Shown one piece after another: positions 1 to 5,683 of a stretch of 5,761 nt of DNA. The stretch's first letter is position 1. Each line of letters begins with the position of its first letter. The stretch comes from an uncultured Oscillospiraceae bacterium. Its GTDB lineage: Bacteria > Bacillota > Clostridia > Oscillospirales > Oscillospiraceae. The stretch covers positions 1-5,761 of the forward strand of contig CAAERF010000057.1 of assembly GCA_900758315.1 (NCBI GenBank). The letters run 5' to 3'. The notes under the pieces are model-generated. The model made no database searches. It was not told where the DNA came from and saw only the letters and a program-made list of their open reading frames with translations. The translations under genes were made by a program, and so were the position numbers.

Positions 1-466
1 AACCAATGCGATGCGCCTGCTGGACCGGGCGAAGATCGCCTATGAGGTCCGGGAGTACCCCCACCAGGAGGGTATGGCGGTGGACGGCGTCACAGTGGCC
101 CGTTCTCTGGGCCAGGAGCCGGGCAGCGTCTTTAAAACCCTGGTCACCCGGGGCGCCAGCGGCGGCTACTACGTCTTTGACGTGCCGGTGGCCGAAGAGC
201 TGGACCTGAAAAAAGCGGCCCGGGCAGTGGGCGAGAAGAGCGTGGCCATGATCCACGTGGCGGAGCTGCTGCCATTGACCGGCTATGTCCGGGGCGGCTG
301 TTCGCCGGTGGGCATGAAGAAGCCCTTCCCCACCGTGTTCCACGAAAGTGCCCAAACCTATGACGTGATCGCCGTCTCCGCAGGGAAGATCGGGCTCCAG
401 GTGCTGGTGGAGCCCAACGCCCTGTGCCAGCTGGTAGGTGGCCAGTTTGCGGATGTGATTAAGTAA
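1..466 (+). CDS. ybaK: YbaK/EbsC-family Cys-tRNA(Pro) deacylase, 5' end outside window
   Basis: A cytoplasmic trans-editing enzyme: the family hydrolyses cysteine wrongly attached to tRNA(Pro) by prolyl-tRNA synthetase. The frame is open from base 2, where it reads Thr-Asn-Ala before the ATG at 11. A T-N-A-M-R-L-L-D opening is usual just inside the N-terminus of this family, so the ATG at 11 is probably internal and a few codons are missing. From that Met, the family motif G-x-E-P-G-S-V-F-K-T-L is at residues 34-44, with the conserved Lys at 42 (substrate carboxylate/phosphate contact in the family). The second motif G-G-C-S-P-V-G-M-K-K is at 95-104. The C-terminus (151 residues from that Met) is complete and of usual length. 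It stands alone here and converges with the transpeptidase gene. The family also contains ProX/AlaX-like editing enzymes, but the motifs fit YbaK best. Confidence 0.92.
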   Translation, partial: TNAMRLLDRAKIAYEVREYPHQEGMAVDGVTVARSLGQEPGSVFKTLVTRGASGGYYVFDVPVAEELDLKKAARAVGEKSVAMIHVAELLPLTGYVRGGCSPVGMKKPFPTVFHESAQTYDVIAVSAGKIGLQVLVEPNALCQLVGGQFADVIK

Positions 467-471
467 AGGAG

Positions 472-511
472 AGAAAAAAGAACCCTGGTTCCTGCGGGAA
501 TCAGGGTTCTT
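472..511 (-). terminator. Hairpin terminator between convergent genes
   Basis: A 15-bp stem runs 478-492 against 497-511 (AAGAACCCTG with CAGGGTTCTT, then GTTCC with GGAAT including one G-U), closed by a TGCG loop. On the minus strand it is followed by a run of six T (474-479) and more pyrimidines, so it is a classical intrinsic terminator for the transpeptidase gene ending at 523. For the plus-strand ybaK gene the only U-rich tract is inside the right arm, so bidirectional use is possible but weaker. Confidence 0.9.
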
Positions 512-522
512 CAAATGAAGAA

Positions 523-2517
523 TTACTTTGCGGCCGGGTCAGTGGGGTCGTATTTGGTGCCCTTGGGCAGTTTGCCGGTGGTATCTGCCAGCGTAATCTT
601 GCCATGAGGCCCCTTGTTGCTGGAGGAGTAGAATTTCACTTTCACCTTTTTGGACCCCTGCTTCCCCACACAGTCGTAGAGAATTTTGCAGTTGCCGCAC
701 TGGAAACGGATGCAGTAGTAAGACTGGTTAGAGCCCAGCTTATTGTAGTTGCCAACATTCAGTGCGTTCTCTTTTTGTTTGGTGTAGGCAGAGGAGTGGA
801 TGAGGGCGGCACTGGTACCTGCGATGCGCATGCCATACTGGAAATAGCTGACCTTGCCGGTATCGGGGTTCGTAAAGGTCCACCAGCGGCGGCGATAACT
901 CAGGGAATAGGTACCGGCCTTGAAATCTTTGGCCTGCACCGGAGTGGAGCAGACAAAGCTTTTGGCGGGAATGTCATAGGCCTTGGTCGAGGAGTTGTAG
1001 AGCAGGATATCGGCAGTGTGTGTGGTCCGGTTGATCTGAACCATCATCTTTTTCTCCAGATAGGACTTGCCGAAGTAGGTGAACAGGTCGTCCACCAGGG
1101 TGCCGTCAGACTTGAAGTAATACTTATAGGTTTTGCTGTTACGGCTCAGGTTCTGCCAACCGGTAACTGCCTTGCCGCTCTTGAAGTAGTACCACTTGCC
1201 ACTGATCTTGGTCCAGCCGGTTTTGATCTGCTTGACGCCCTCGTCATAGTAATACAGCTTGTACACGCCGGTGTACAGGTAGGCCTTGCCCGCTTTATAG
1301 TAGTACAGCTTGCCGTTGGGCTTATAGGTCCGGTAGACTTTGTTGGCCAGGATGGCATAAGGACGGGTTCCGCCCTGTTCATAGTCTAGGGAGTCGGTGG
1401 TGGTATAGTACCACTTGCCGTCGTACTTGTACCAGCCATCACCGCCGTAATATTTTTTGCCGTCACAAGTAAAGTAGCCGTCGGTACCGGGGCTCTTCAG
1501 CTTGCTCTTGGACTCTTCCTTGTACTTGTTGTAGTAGCCATCCACATAGTAGTACAGGTTGGGCGTCTTCTGGGTGCCCAGGCCGTAGCCGACATAGGGC
1601 AGGCCCTTCTCGTAACGGCGGGAAAAGCCATCCTCCGTGCGGCGTCCCGTGAAGGGGGTGGCGTAGGGCCAGGGCTTCCCGTCCTTTGTTTTGGACAGGG
1701 TCGTCTCGCTGGCATAGTACAGCTTGCCATCGTCGAAGGGGCTGTGATAGCCGTCGTTTTCGCTCAGCTTTTCCTTGGACTCTGTGGTCTGGAAGTCACC
1801 CTTATAGTAGTAGTATAGATTGGGCGTGCTTTCCGTGCCCAGTTCGTAACCGGTGTACGGTTCACCCACGCCGTTTTTCACAGTGAGCATCCGGCGGCTG
1901 TAAGTACTGGTCACCTGGTATTTGTCGTTCTTGAGCTTGACGACACCGATGTTCTTATAGCGCTTGTGGGTGGCGTCGGTGTGATGATTCGCCCAGACAC
2001 CGTCCTGGAAGTAGTAGTAGCCGGCAGCCATCGTCTCACCGGTGTTGGTTGACTCAGGCTCGGATAAGTAAAGAACGGAATAGTTACCTTCCGCACCGGC
2101 CACCTTTGCGGTATTGTCCTCCCAATAGGTGTAGGTGTAGGTTCCGTCAACAGTGACAGCCCAGCCGTTGTTGACCTCCATTGTATCGGGAGTGGGCTCT
2201 TCTTCCGTACCCTCGCCCTCGACAGGGGCATCAGCGGGATCGGTGGGATCCGCAGGCTCTGCCGGGTCCGCGTCGCCGGAGCTGTCTGCATCGACAGGGG
2301 TGTCGGTACCGGCAGAGGCATCCGCATCGCTGGCGCTGTTGTCTGCCGCGTCTGTGGTTTGATCCGTCTCCTCAGTGGGGATGGACTCCGAGTAGGAGCT
2401 GTCCCCGGCGTCAGCTGAGCCCACTCCTGTGTCCAGGGCCAATGCCACCGTACTGAGCAACATGCACAGGGCCAGGGTCAGGGAGAGCACTGACGTCAGT
2501 TTCTTTTTTACGTTCAT
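523..2517 (-). CDS. Secreted L,D-transpeptidase (YkuD) with wall-binding-like repeats
   Basis: A 664-residue exported protein. Residues 1-27 form a signal peptide (MNVKKK, hydrophobic core, ALA cleavage site). Residues 28-112 are an acidic Asp/Thr/Ala/Pro/Glu linker. Residues 113-430 are Tyr-rich with a duplicated unit (207-270 and 299-358). Residues 434-478 look like choline/glucan-binding (CW_binding) repeats, starting G-W-T-K-I-S-G-K-W-Y-Y-F. Residues 490-635 fit the clostridial L,D-transpeptidase domain: A-G-T-Y-S-L-S-Y-R-R-R-W, then I-H-S-S (His574, Ser575), then Y-Y-C-I-R-F (Cys602). The family forms 3-3 peptidoglycan cross-links or attaches proteins using Cys, His and a Ser/Gly backbone; these are present, but the usual S-H-G-C reads S-Y-Y-C. 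There is no LPXTG anchor and no valid lipobox. The start is fixed by AGGAGG at 2523-2528, 5 nt away. It follows tatD by 54 nt on the same strand, with no terminator between. Activity is inferred. Confidence 0.82.
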   Translation of the reverse strand: MNVKKKLTSVLSLTLALCMLLSTVALALDTGVGSADAGDSSYSESIPTEETDQTTDAADNSASDADASAGTDTPVDADSSGDADPAEPADPTDPADAPVEGEGTEEEPTPDTMEVNNGWAVTVDGTYTYTYWEDNTAKVAGAEGNYSVLYLSEPESTNTGETMAAGYYYFQDGVWANHHTDATHKRYKNIGVVKLKNDKYQVTSTYSRRMLTVKNGVGEPYTGYELGTESTPNLYYYYKGDFQTTESKEKLSENDGYHSPFDDGKLYYASETTLSKTKDGKPWPYATPFTGRRTEDGFSRRYEKGLPYVGYGLGTQKTPNLYYYVDGYYNKYKEESKSKLKSPGTDGYFTCDGKKYYGGDGWYKYDGKWYYTTTDSLDYEQGGTRPYAILANKVYRTYKPNGKLYYYKAGKAYLYTGVYKLYYYDEGVKQIKTGWTKISGKWYYFKSGKAVTGWQNLSRNSKTYKYYFKSDGTLVDDLFTYFGKSYLEKKMMVQINRTTHTADILLYNSSTKAYDIPAKSFVCSTPVQAKDFKAGTYSLSYRRRWWTFTNPDTGKVSYFQYGMRIAGTSAALIHSSAYTKQKENALNVGNYNKLGSNQSYYCIRFQCGNCKILYDCVGKQGSKKVKVKFYSSSNKGPHGKITLADTTGKLPKGTKYDPTDPAAK
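1444..1623 (-). repeat. Wall-binding-like repeat unit 2 of the transpeptidase
   Basis: Encodes residues 299-358, the second copy of the module described for unit 1, about 90 residues further on. It runs into a G-D-G-W-Y-K-Y-D-G-K-W-Y-Y stretch that resembles a choline/glucan-binding repeat, supporting a surface-binding role for the region. The ligand is unknown. Confidence 0.78.
1708..1899 (-). repeat. Wall-binding-like repeat unit 1 of the transpeptidase
   Basis: Encodes residues 207-270. The core G-E-P-Y-T-G-Y-E-L-G-T-E-S-T-P-N-L-Y-Y-Y matches unit 2 (G-L-P-Y-V-G-Y-G-L-G-T-Q-K-T-P-N-L-Y-Y-Y). Both units begin S-R-R, have an E-S-K-x-K-L segment after the Tyr run, then D-G-Y and D-G-K-x-Y-Y. 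This indicates an internal duplication of a roughly 90-residue module. Confidence 0.8.
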
Positions 2518-2571
2518 AGTTTCCTCCTGTTTGTGCGTGGTTTCATGATAGGGAAAAACAGTTTAACAAAG

Positions 2572-3363
2572 TCAGTTAGATACCGGCACGGGCTGATCCA
2601 GACCGAAGAAGCGGATACCGTTTTCGGTGCTGATCCGTTCCACCTCTTCCTCGGTGAGTCCGCGGATGGCGGCGATTTTGGCGGCGATCCGGGGCAGCTT
2701 GCTGGAGTCGTTCCGCTTTTCTCCCTTGACCCGGGGGTAGGGGAGCATGTAAGGGGCATCGGTTTCAATCATAAACCGGTCCTCGGGGATCCAGGCCAGC
2801 ACCTCGGGGGCCTTCTTGGCGTTTTTGTAGGTGACGGATCCGGTAAAGGACAGGTTCCAGCCCAGCCGGATCAGGGTCTTGGCATCCTCCAGGCTGCCGG
2901 AGTAGCAGTGGAACACGCCACGCACGCCGGGAAACTCCTTCACGATGGCCAGACTGTCCCCGTGCGCCTCCCGGTCGTGGAAGATGACAGGGAGATTCAG
3001 CTCCTGGGCCAGGGCCATCTGCTGGCGCAGCACCTCTTTCTGCCGGTCATGGTCGGGGGAGTCACCCCAGTAGTAGTCCAGGCCGATCTCGCCGATGGCC
3101 TTCACCTTGGGATGCTGGGCCAGCTGACGAATCTGCGCCAGGCTGTCCGGGCCGAAGGAGTCCAGGTCAGAGGGGTGAAACCCCACGGCAGCGTAGACGT
3201 GATCGTAACGCTGGGCCAGCTCCACGGCAGTGCGGGAGGATTCCAGGTCGCAGCCCGGGTTGAGGATCAGGTCGATGCCGAATTGGGGCAGGGCGGCCAG
3301 CAGTGCGTCCCGGTCTTGGTCAAACCAGCTGGAGTCGTAGTGGGCATGTGTGTCGAAATACAA
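2572..3363 (-). CDS. tatD: TatD-family metal-dependent hydrolase (DNase)
   Basis: A 263-residue cytoplasmic TIM-barrel metalloenzyme of the amidohydrolase superfamily; characterised members are Mg2+-dependent DNases. The metal-ligand set is complete: D-T-H-A-H at 4-8 (His6, His8), G-F-H-P at 61-64, A-I-G-E-I-G-L-D-Y at 89-97 (Glu92), V-I-F-H-D-R at 126-131 (His129), V-F-H-C-Y-S-G at 150-156 (His152), and I-E-T-D-A-P-Y at 199-205 (Asp202). Length is normal for the family. The start is TTG at 3361-3363: it places the metal motif at residue 4, as usual, and has a ribosome site 7 nt upstream; no in-frame ATG lies nearby. It has its own predicted promoter at 3445-3473 and probably continues into the transpeptidase gene. 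Paralogues (YcfH, YjjV types) cannot be separated here, so the physiological substrate is open. Confidence 0.95.
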   Translation of the reverse strand: MYFDTHAHYDSSWFDQDRDALLAALPQFGIDLILNPGCDLESSRTAVELAQRYDHVYAAVGFHPSDLDSFGPDSLAQIRQLAQHPKVKAIGEIGLDYYWGDSPDHDRQKEVLRQQMALAQELNLPVIFHDREAHGDSLAIVKEFPGVRGVFHCYSGSLEDAKTLIRLGWNLSFTGSVTYKNAKKAPEVLAWIPEDRFMIETDAPYMLPYPRVKGEKRNDSSKLPRIAAKIAAIRGLTEEEVERISTENGIRFFGLDQPVPVSN

Positions 3364-3370
3364 CTTAATT

Positions 3371-3380
3371 CACCCCCTTG
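3371..3380 (-). promoter_or_regulatory. Ribosome binding site deciding the TTG start of tatD
   Basis: The minus strand reads CAAGGGGGTG, followed by 7 nt (AATTAAG) and TTG. An earlier GTG at 3371-3373 is out of use because it runs straight into a TAA two codons later. This leaves TTG at 3363 as the supported start. Confidence 0.75.
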
Positions 3381-3444
3381 CAAAACAAAAAAGCACAAAA
3401 TATTCGAACAAAAACGAAATGCAGTCATAAAAGAATACCAAATA

Positions 3445-3473
3445 AGTATACACAAAAATGCCTGGGATTGCAA
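3445..3473 (-). promoter_or_regulatory. Predicted sigma-A promoter of tatD-transpeptidase unit
   Basis: On the minus strand TTGCAA (3473-3468) is followed by a 17-nt spacer and TATACT (3450-3445), a five-of-six match to the -10 consensus preceded by TGTG. Transcription would start near 3438, giving a T-rich leader of about 75 nt before tatD. It lies just downstream of the muramidase gene's terminator, as expected for a new transcription unit. Confidence 0.65.
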
Positions 3474-3476
3474 TCC
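3465..3476. repeat. 12-bp perfect palindrome over the tatD -35 box
   Basis: GGATTGCAATCC is fully self-complementary and contains the -35 hexamer TTGCAA at its centre. A repressor or activator bound here would directly affect RNA polymerase contact. The length is modest, so chance cannot be excluded. Confidence 0.45.
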
Positions 3477-3480
3477 AGAA

Positions 3481-3523
3481 AAGGAAATAAAAAGAACACG
3501 CCTCCGAGAGAAAGGCGTGTTCT
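3481..3523 (-). terminator. Intrinsic terminator of the GH25 muramidase gene
   Basis: An 11-bp perfect stem, AGAACACGCCT (3493-3503) against AGGCGTGTTCT (3513-3523), encloses a 9-nt loop. On the minus strand it is followed by a T-rich tail, TTTTATTTCC (3490-3481). It begins 12 nt after the muramidase stop codon at 3535, so the gene is probably monocistronic. Confidence 0.9.
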
Positions 3524-3534
3524 GAACAGAAGTG

Positions 3535-5388
3535 TTACGATTTTACCAGGTAGCTGGCCATAATGTAGTAGTAGCTGGTGCCAATTTTCACCTTATACCA
3601 GTCCTCGTCGTTGACGGTTTTCTTGCCGCCGGAGATCACAACTACCGGGGTATCTGCCATCAGCGTGGCCTTGAGGGTTTTGTTAGTGCCGGCGTCGGAA
3701 CGGACGTTGACCTTGGATTTATTGGCGTAACGGGTGGTGGTCTCCTGCTTGGACAGGTACTTGGCCATGGAGTAGTAGTAGTTGCCATCCACCTTGACCT
3801 TGTACCAGGTCTCACCGCTGACCTTCTTGCTCCAGCCCTTCACCACCTGGACATCGCTGCCCTTGGCGAACTTGCCCTTAACGGCGTAGTTGGTACCTGC
3901 GCCGGAGCGGTAGTTGAGCTTGATAGTGGCGGCGTACTTGGTCAGGGCCTCGTGGGACAGGTAGCTGCCGGACATGTAGTAGTAGCTGCTGCCGATCTTG
4001 ACCTTGTACCACTTCACGCCATCGACGGTCTTGTACCAGCCGTAGACCACATCCACCGACTTGCCCTTGGCCACGGAGCCCTTTTTGGTGTAGTTGGTGC
4101 CGCAGCCGGTGCGGTAGTTCACCTTACCGGTGGTGACGTAGGGCGTGGTAAGGGCGGTGATTTTGAAGGTCTTGGACAGGGTGCCGGAGTAGTTACCGGT
4201 GCCGGTGACCTTGACGGTAGCGGTGCCGGGCTCCTTGTTGTTGGAGTAGGCGACGGTGTAGTCGGTGCCGCTGGTGAGGGTGGTGTCGTTATAGACCACC
4301 TTGACCGACGGCTTTTTGGCCGAACCGGAGTAGGGGATGGTGGTGTAGCCCAGGGTCACGGTGGTGTTGGAGCTGGTCAGGGCAGTGGCGCTGGCGTTGG
4401 AGCCGGAGATGCTGGTATCGGTATACCAGAAGTTGCAGTCCACGGCGGTGTCGATGCCGTTGACGTCGCCGGCGTCACTGTACTGCCAGAAATCGTAGTC
4501 GTTGGCGTAGGAGGTGGAGGTGCTCCACTGAGCCACCCAGGTGGAGTAGGCGGTCAGATCGGACATGTTGAAGAAGTCGGTGAGCCAGGCCTTGCTGGCG
4601 TAGATACCGCCCTGGAAACCGGCGCTGGTCAGGGGCGCGCAGAAGTTTTTGACGTAAGTAGTGCGGGTAGACTTGCTGGTGTTCTCATAGTTTTTATAGA
4701 TCCGGTCCGAGCCGTTGGTCTCGTAGTCCATGACCACAGGCAGGGAGATCTTGCTCTTGTAGGGCTCGATCAGGTCCAGGACGTAGTTGCCCTCCTTCTT
4801 GGCCTCGGAGGCAGAGGTTGCGCCGGAGTAGTAGTAGACGCCCACCTTGATACCGGCGGCATAGGCGTTCTTCACGTTTTCCGCGAACTTGGAGTCGGTG
4901 TTCATGGTGAAGCTGGACAGGGAGGTGTTGCCGCAGCGGACAAAGGCGAAGTCGATGCCGTCTGCCTTGACCTTTTTCCAGTCAATGGTGCCCTGCCACT
5001 TGGACACGTCGATACCGTCGTAGATGTAATTGGTTTTCTCGTGCTTGTGGGTGTAGGTTTTCCCGGTGTAGGGATTGGCGCCGGAGGCGAAGGTCTGGGG
5101 ACTGTCCTGCTGCTCCAGCCACTTCTGATGGGCCTCGTAGGCCCTCTGGTACTCAGGGTCGTCGATGGAGGCGTCGTAGGTCTCCAGGGCGGCCTGAATC
5201 TCCGCATCGGTGGTGGGATTGGAGGCCTCGGTGGGCTCAGAAGTGCCGTCAGTGTCCGTGGGCTCGACAGTCTCGACGGTATCCATACTGGTGTCAGAGG
5301 TGTCGGTGGCCAGGACTGCGGCGGGCAGAGCGGTGACTGCCAGGAGCAGTGCCAGCAGCAGGGAGAGGGTGCGTTTGCGGATATGCAT
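3535..5388 (-). CDS. Secreted GH25 muramidase with Ig-like and three SH3b domains
   Basis: A 617-residue exported enzyme of the lysozyme-type GH25 family, which cuts the MurNAc-GlcNAc beta-1,4 bond of peptidoglycan. Residues 1-27 are a signal peptide ending V-L-A. Residues 28-120 form a Thr/Asp/Glu-rich linker. Residues 122-323 are the GH25 domain: G-I-D-V-S-K-W-Q with Asp127, V-V-M-D-Y-E with Asp221 and Glu223 (the D-x-E pair of the family active site), Y-D-F-W-Q-Y near 300 and G-I-D-x-x-V-D near 313. Residues 343-410 are an Ig-like module ending G-T-G-N-Y-S-G-T. Residues 415-478, 485-546 and 552-614 are SH3b wall-binding domains. An in-frame ATG at 5448 would add 20 residues, but it lies between the -10 box and the predicted start of transcription, so 5388 is chosen. 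The ribosome site AAAGGAA is 12-13 nt from this ATG, rather far. It could act in growth, division or germination, or as a secreted lysin. Confidence 0.93.
   Translation of the reverse strand: MHIRKRTLSLLLALLLAVTALPAAVLATDTSDTSMDTVETVEPTDTDGTSEPTEASNPTTDAEIQAALETYDASIDDPEYQRAYEAHQKWLEQQDSPQTFASGANPYTGKTYTHKHEKTNYIYDGIDVSKWQGTIDWKKVKADGIDFAFVRCGNTSLSSFTMNTDSKFAENVKNAYAAGIKVGVYYYSGATSASEAKKEGNYVLDLIEPYKSKISLPVVMDYETNGSDRIYKNYENTSKSTRTTYVKNFCAPLTSAGFQGGIYASKAWLTDFFNMSDLTAYSTWVAQWSTSTSYANDYDFWQYSDAGDVNGIDTAVDCNFWYTDTSISGSNASATALTSSNTTVTLGYTTIPYSGSAKKPSVKVVYNDTTLTSGTDYTVAYSNNKEPGTATVKVTGTGNYSGTLSKTFKITALTTPYVTTGKVNYRTGCGTNYTKKGSVAKGKSVDVVYGWYKTVDGVKWYKVKIGSSYYYMSGSYLSHEALTKYAATIKLNYRSGAGTNYAVKGKFAKGSDVQVVKGWSKKVSGETWYKVKVDGNYYYSMAKYLSKQETTTRYANKSKVNVRSDAGTNKTLKATLMADTPVVVISGGKKTVNDEDWYKVKIGTSYYYIMASYLVKS
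3547..4146 (-). repeat. Three tandem SH3b repeats in the muramidase
   Basis: Copies are encoded at about 4146-3955, 3936-3751 and 3735-3547. Each has N-Y/V-R-x-G/D-x-G-T-N near its start, W-Y-K-V-K in the middle and Y-Y-Y followed by Y-L at its end. Copies 1 and 2 share the N-Y-R-x-G-x-G-T-N-Y form and look like the more recent duplication. Copy 3 reads N-V-R-S-D-A-G-T-N and is more divergent. SH3b repeats in bacterial hydrolases usually bind peptidoglycan cross-bridges or stems. Confidence 0.85.
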
Positions 5389-5430
5389 AGTGGGATACCG
5401 TTCCTTTCTGAAAGTTAGCGCCGGATTATG

Positions 5431-5447
5431 TGAACAAAGCGTTAACA
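5431..5447 (-). promoter_or_regulatory. WalR-like direct repeat at the muramidase transcription start
   Basis: The minus strand reads TGTTAA (5447-5442), 5 nt, TGTTCA (5436-5431). The WalR (YycF) consensus in Bacillus is TGTWAH-N5-TGTWAH. The first half-site matches fully, the second at five of six, and the 11-bp period is exact. It covers the predicted start point (about 5444), a position where a bound regulator would be expected to repress. Assignment to WalR is inference from a short motif and from the wall-hydrolase target. Confidence 0.4.
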
Positions 5448-5450
5448 ATT

Positions 5451-5479
5451 AGTATACAGAGGGTAACGAAAAAAGTCAA
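5451..5479 (-). promoter_or_regulatory. Predicted sigma-A promoter of the GH25 muramidase
   Basis: On the minus strand TTGACT (5479-5474) is followed by a 17-nt spacer and TATACT (5456-5451); each hexamer matches consensus at five of six positions. The predicted start near 5444 gives a leader of about 56 nt to the ATG at 5388. It also rules out translation from the in-frame ATG at 5448. Confidence 0.78.
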
Positions 5480-5590
5480 TCAATTCAGTGGAAAAGGGAT
5501 GAGATTTCGGAAAAACACCGGTAAATTGGAAAGAAAAACCGCGAAAAATGGAAGGAAATGAGAATGGATACTGAGAAGAGCCGGGGGCAC

Positions 5591-5606
5591 TGTAATGAAT
5601 TGTAAC
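5591..5606 (+). promoter_or_regulatory. TGTAAY direct repeat upstream of plus-strand promoter
   Basis: TGTAAT (5591-5596), 4 nt, TGTAAC (5601-5606): two half-sites that each fit TGTWAH, with a 10-bp period, ending 10 nt before the -35 box at 5617. Paired direct half-sites one helical turn apart are typical of OmpR-family response regulators. The spacing is one base short of the WalR rule, so the identity of any binding protein is open. Confidence 0.3.
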
Positions 5607-5616
5607 CAAAAAGCGG

Positions 5617-5646
5617 TTGACAGGCGGGGGTGAAATCCGTTATCCT
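5617..5646 (+). promoter_or_regulatory. Predicted promoter of the truncated plus-strand gene
   Basis: A perfect TTGACA -35 box (5617-5622) is followed by an 18-nt spacer and TATCCT (5641-5646), a four-of-six -10 box. Transcription would begin near 5653, leaving a leader of about 87 nt before the TTG at 5740. The weak -10 and slightly long spacer suggest a moderate or regulated promoter. Confidence 0.6.
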
Positions 5647-5651
5647 GCTGA

Positions 5652-5683
5652 CTGTACTAATCGGAGTAATACGGTTAGTACGG
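5652..5683. repeat. Operator-like inverted repeat at the start of the leader
   Basis: GTACTAA (5654-5660) and TTAGTAC (5675-5681) are perfect inverted copies. As RNA, CTGTACTAATC (5652-5662) can pair with GGTTAGTACGG (5673-5683) with two G-U pairs and a 10-nt loop. Nested inside is GTACTA-N7-TAATAC (5654-5672), a second near-symmetrical dyad. Sitting at the predicted +1, it is well placed as a repressor operator. Dyads beginning with GT and ending with AC are common for GntR-family regulators. Confidence 0.55.

Noticed and set aside
604..1389. A 261-codon plus-strand open frame antisense to the transpeptidase gene
   Set aside because: It lies fully inside a gene with clear domains on the other strand, and its translation is low-complexity hydrophobic sequence without motifs.
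1798..1816. TAG/TAC trinucleotide runs as a microsatellite
   Set aside because: These short runs are Tyr-Tyr-Tyr codons in wall-binding repeats and recur at equivalent places in both large genes. They are explained by the protein sequence.
2461..2466. Cys18 of the transpeptidase precursor as a lipoprotein Cys
   Set aside because: The preceding residues are L-A-L, without the Gly/Ala/Ser needed at -1 of a lipobox. The Cys is inside the hydrophobic core, with a good ALA signal peptidase I site at 25-27.
2545..2575. Internal promoter for the transpeptidase gene (CTGACT, 19 nt, TATCAT on the minus strand)
   Set aside because: The -10 is fair, but the spacer is too long and the -35 only partly fits; kept as a weak possibility and not annotated.
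2533..3525. A 330-codon plus-strand open frame antisense to tatD
   Set aside because: No recognisable domain and no ribosome site; the minus strand holds every TatD metal motif.
3532..5418. A 628-codon plus-strand open frame antisense to the whole muramidase gene
   Set aside because: Its translation is Gly/Val/Ala-rich with no domain, it lacks a ribosome site, and it mirrors a GC-biased coding frame. The minus-strand frame has a signal peptide, GH25 active-site residues, SH3b repeats, promoter and terminator.
5389..5448. A 20-residue N-terminal extension of the muramidase starting at 5448
   Set aside because: The ATG at 5448 falls between the -10 box and the predicted transcription start. 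The residues before 5388 overlap the ribosome site, and the signal peptide begins properly at 5388.
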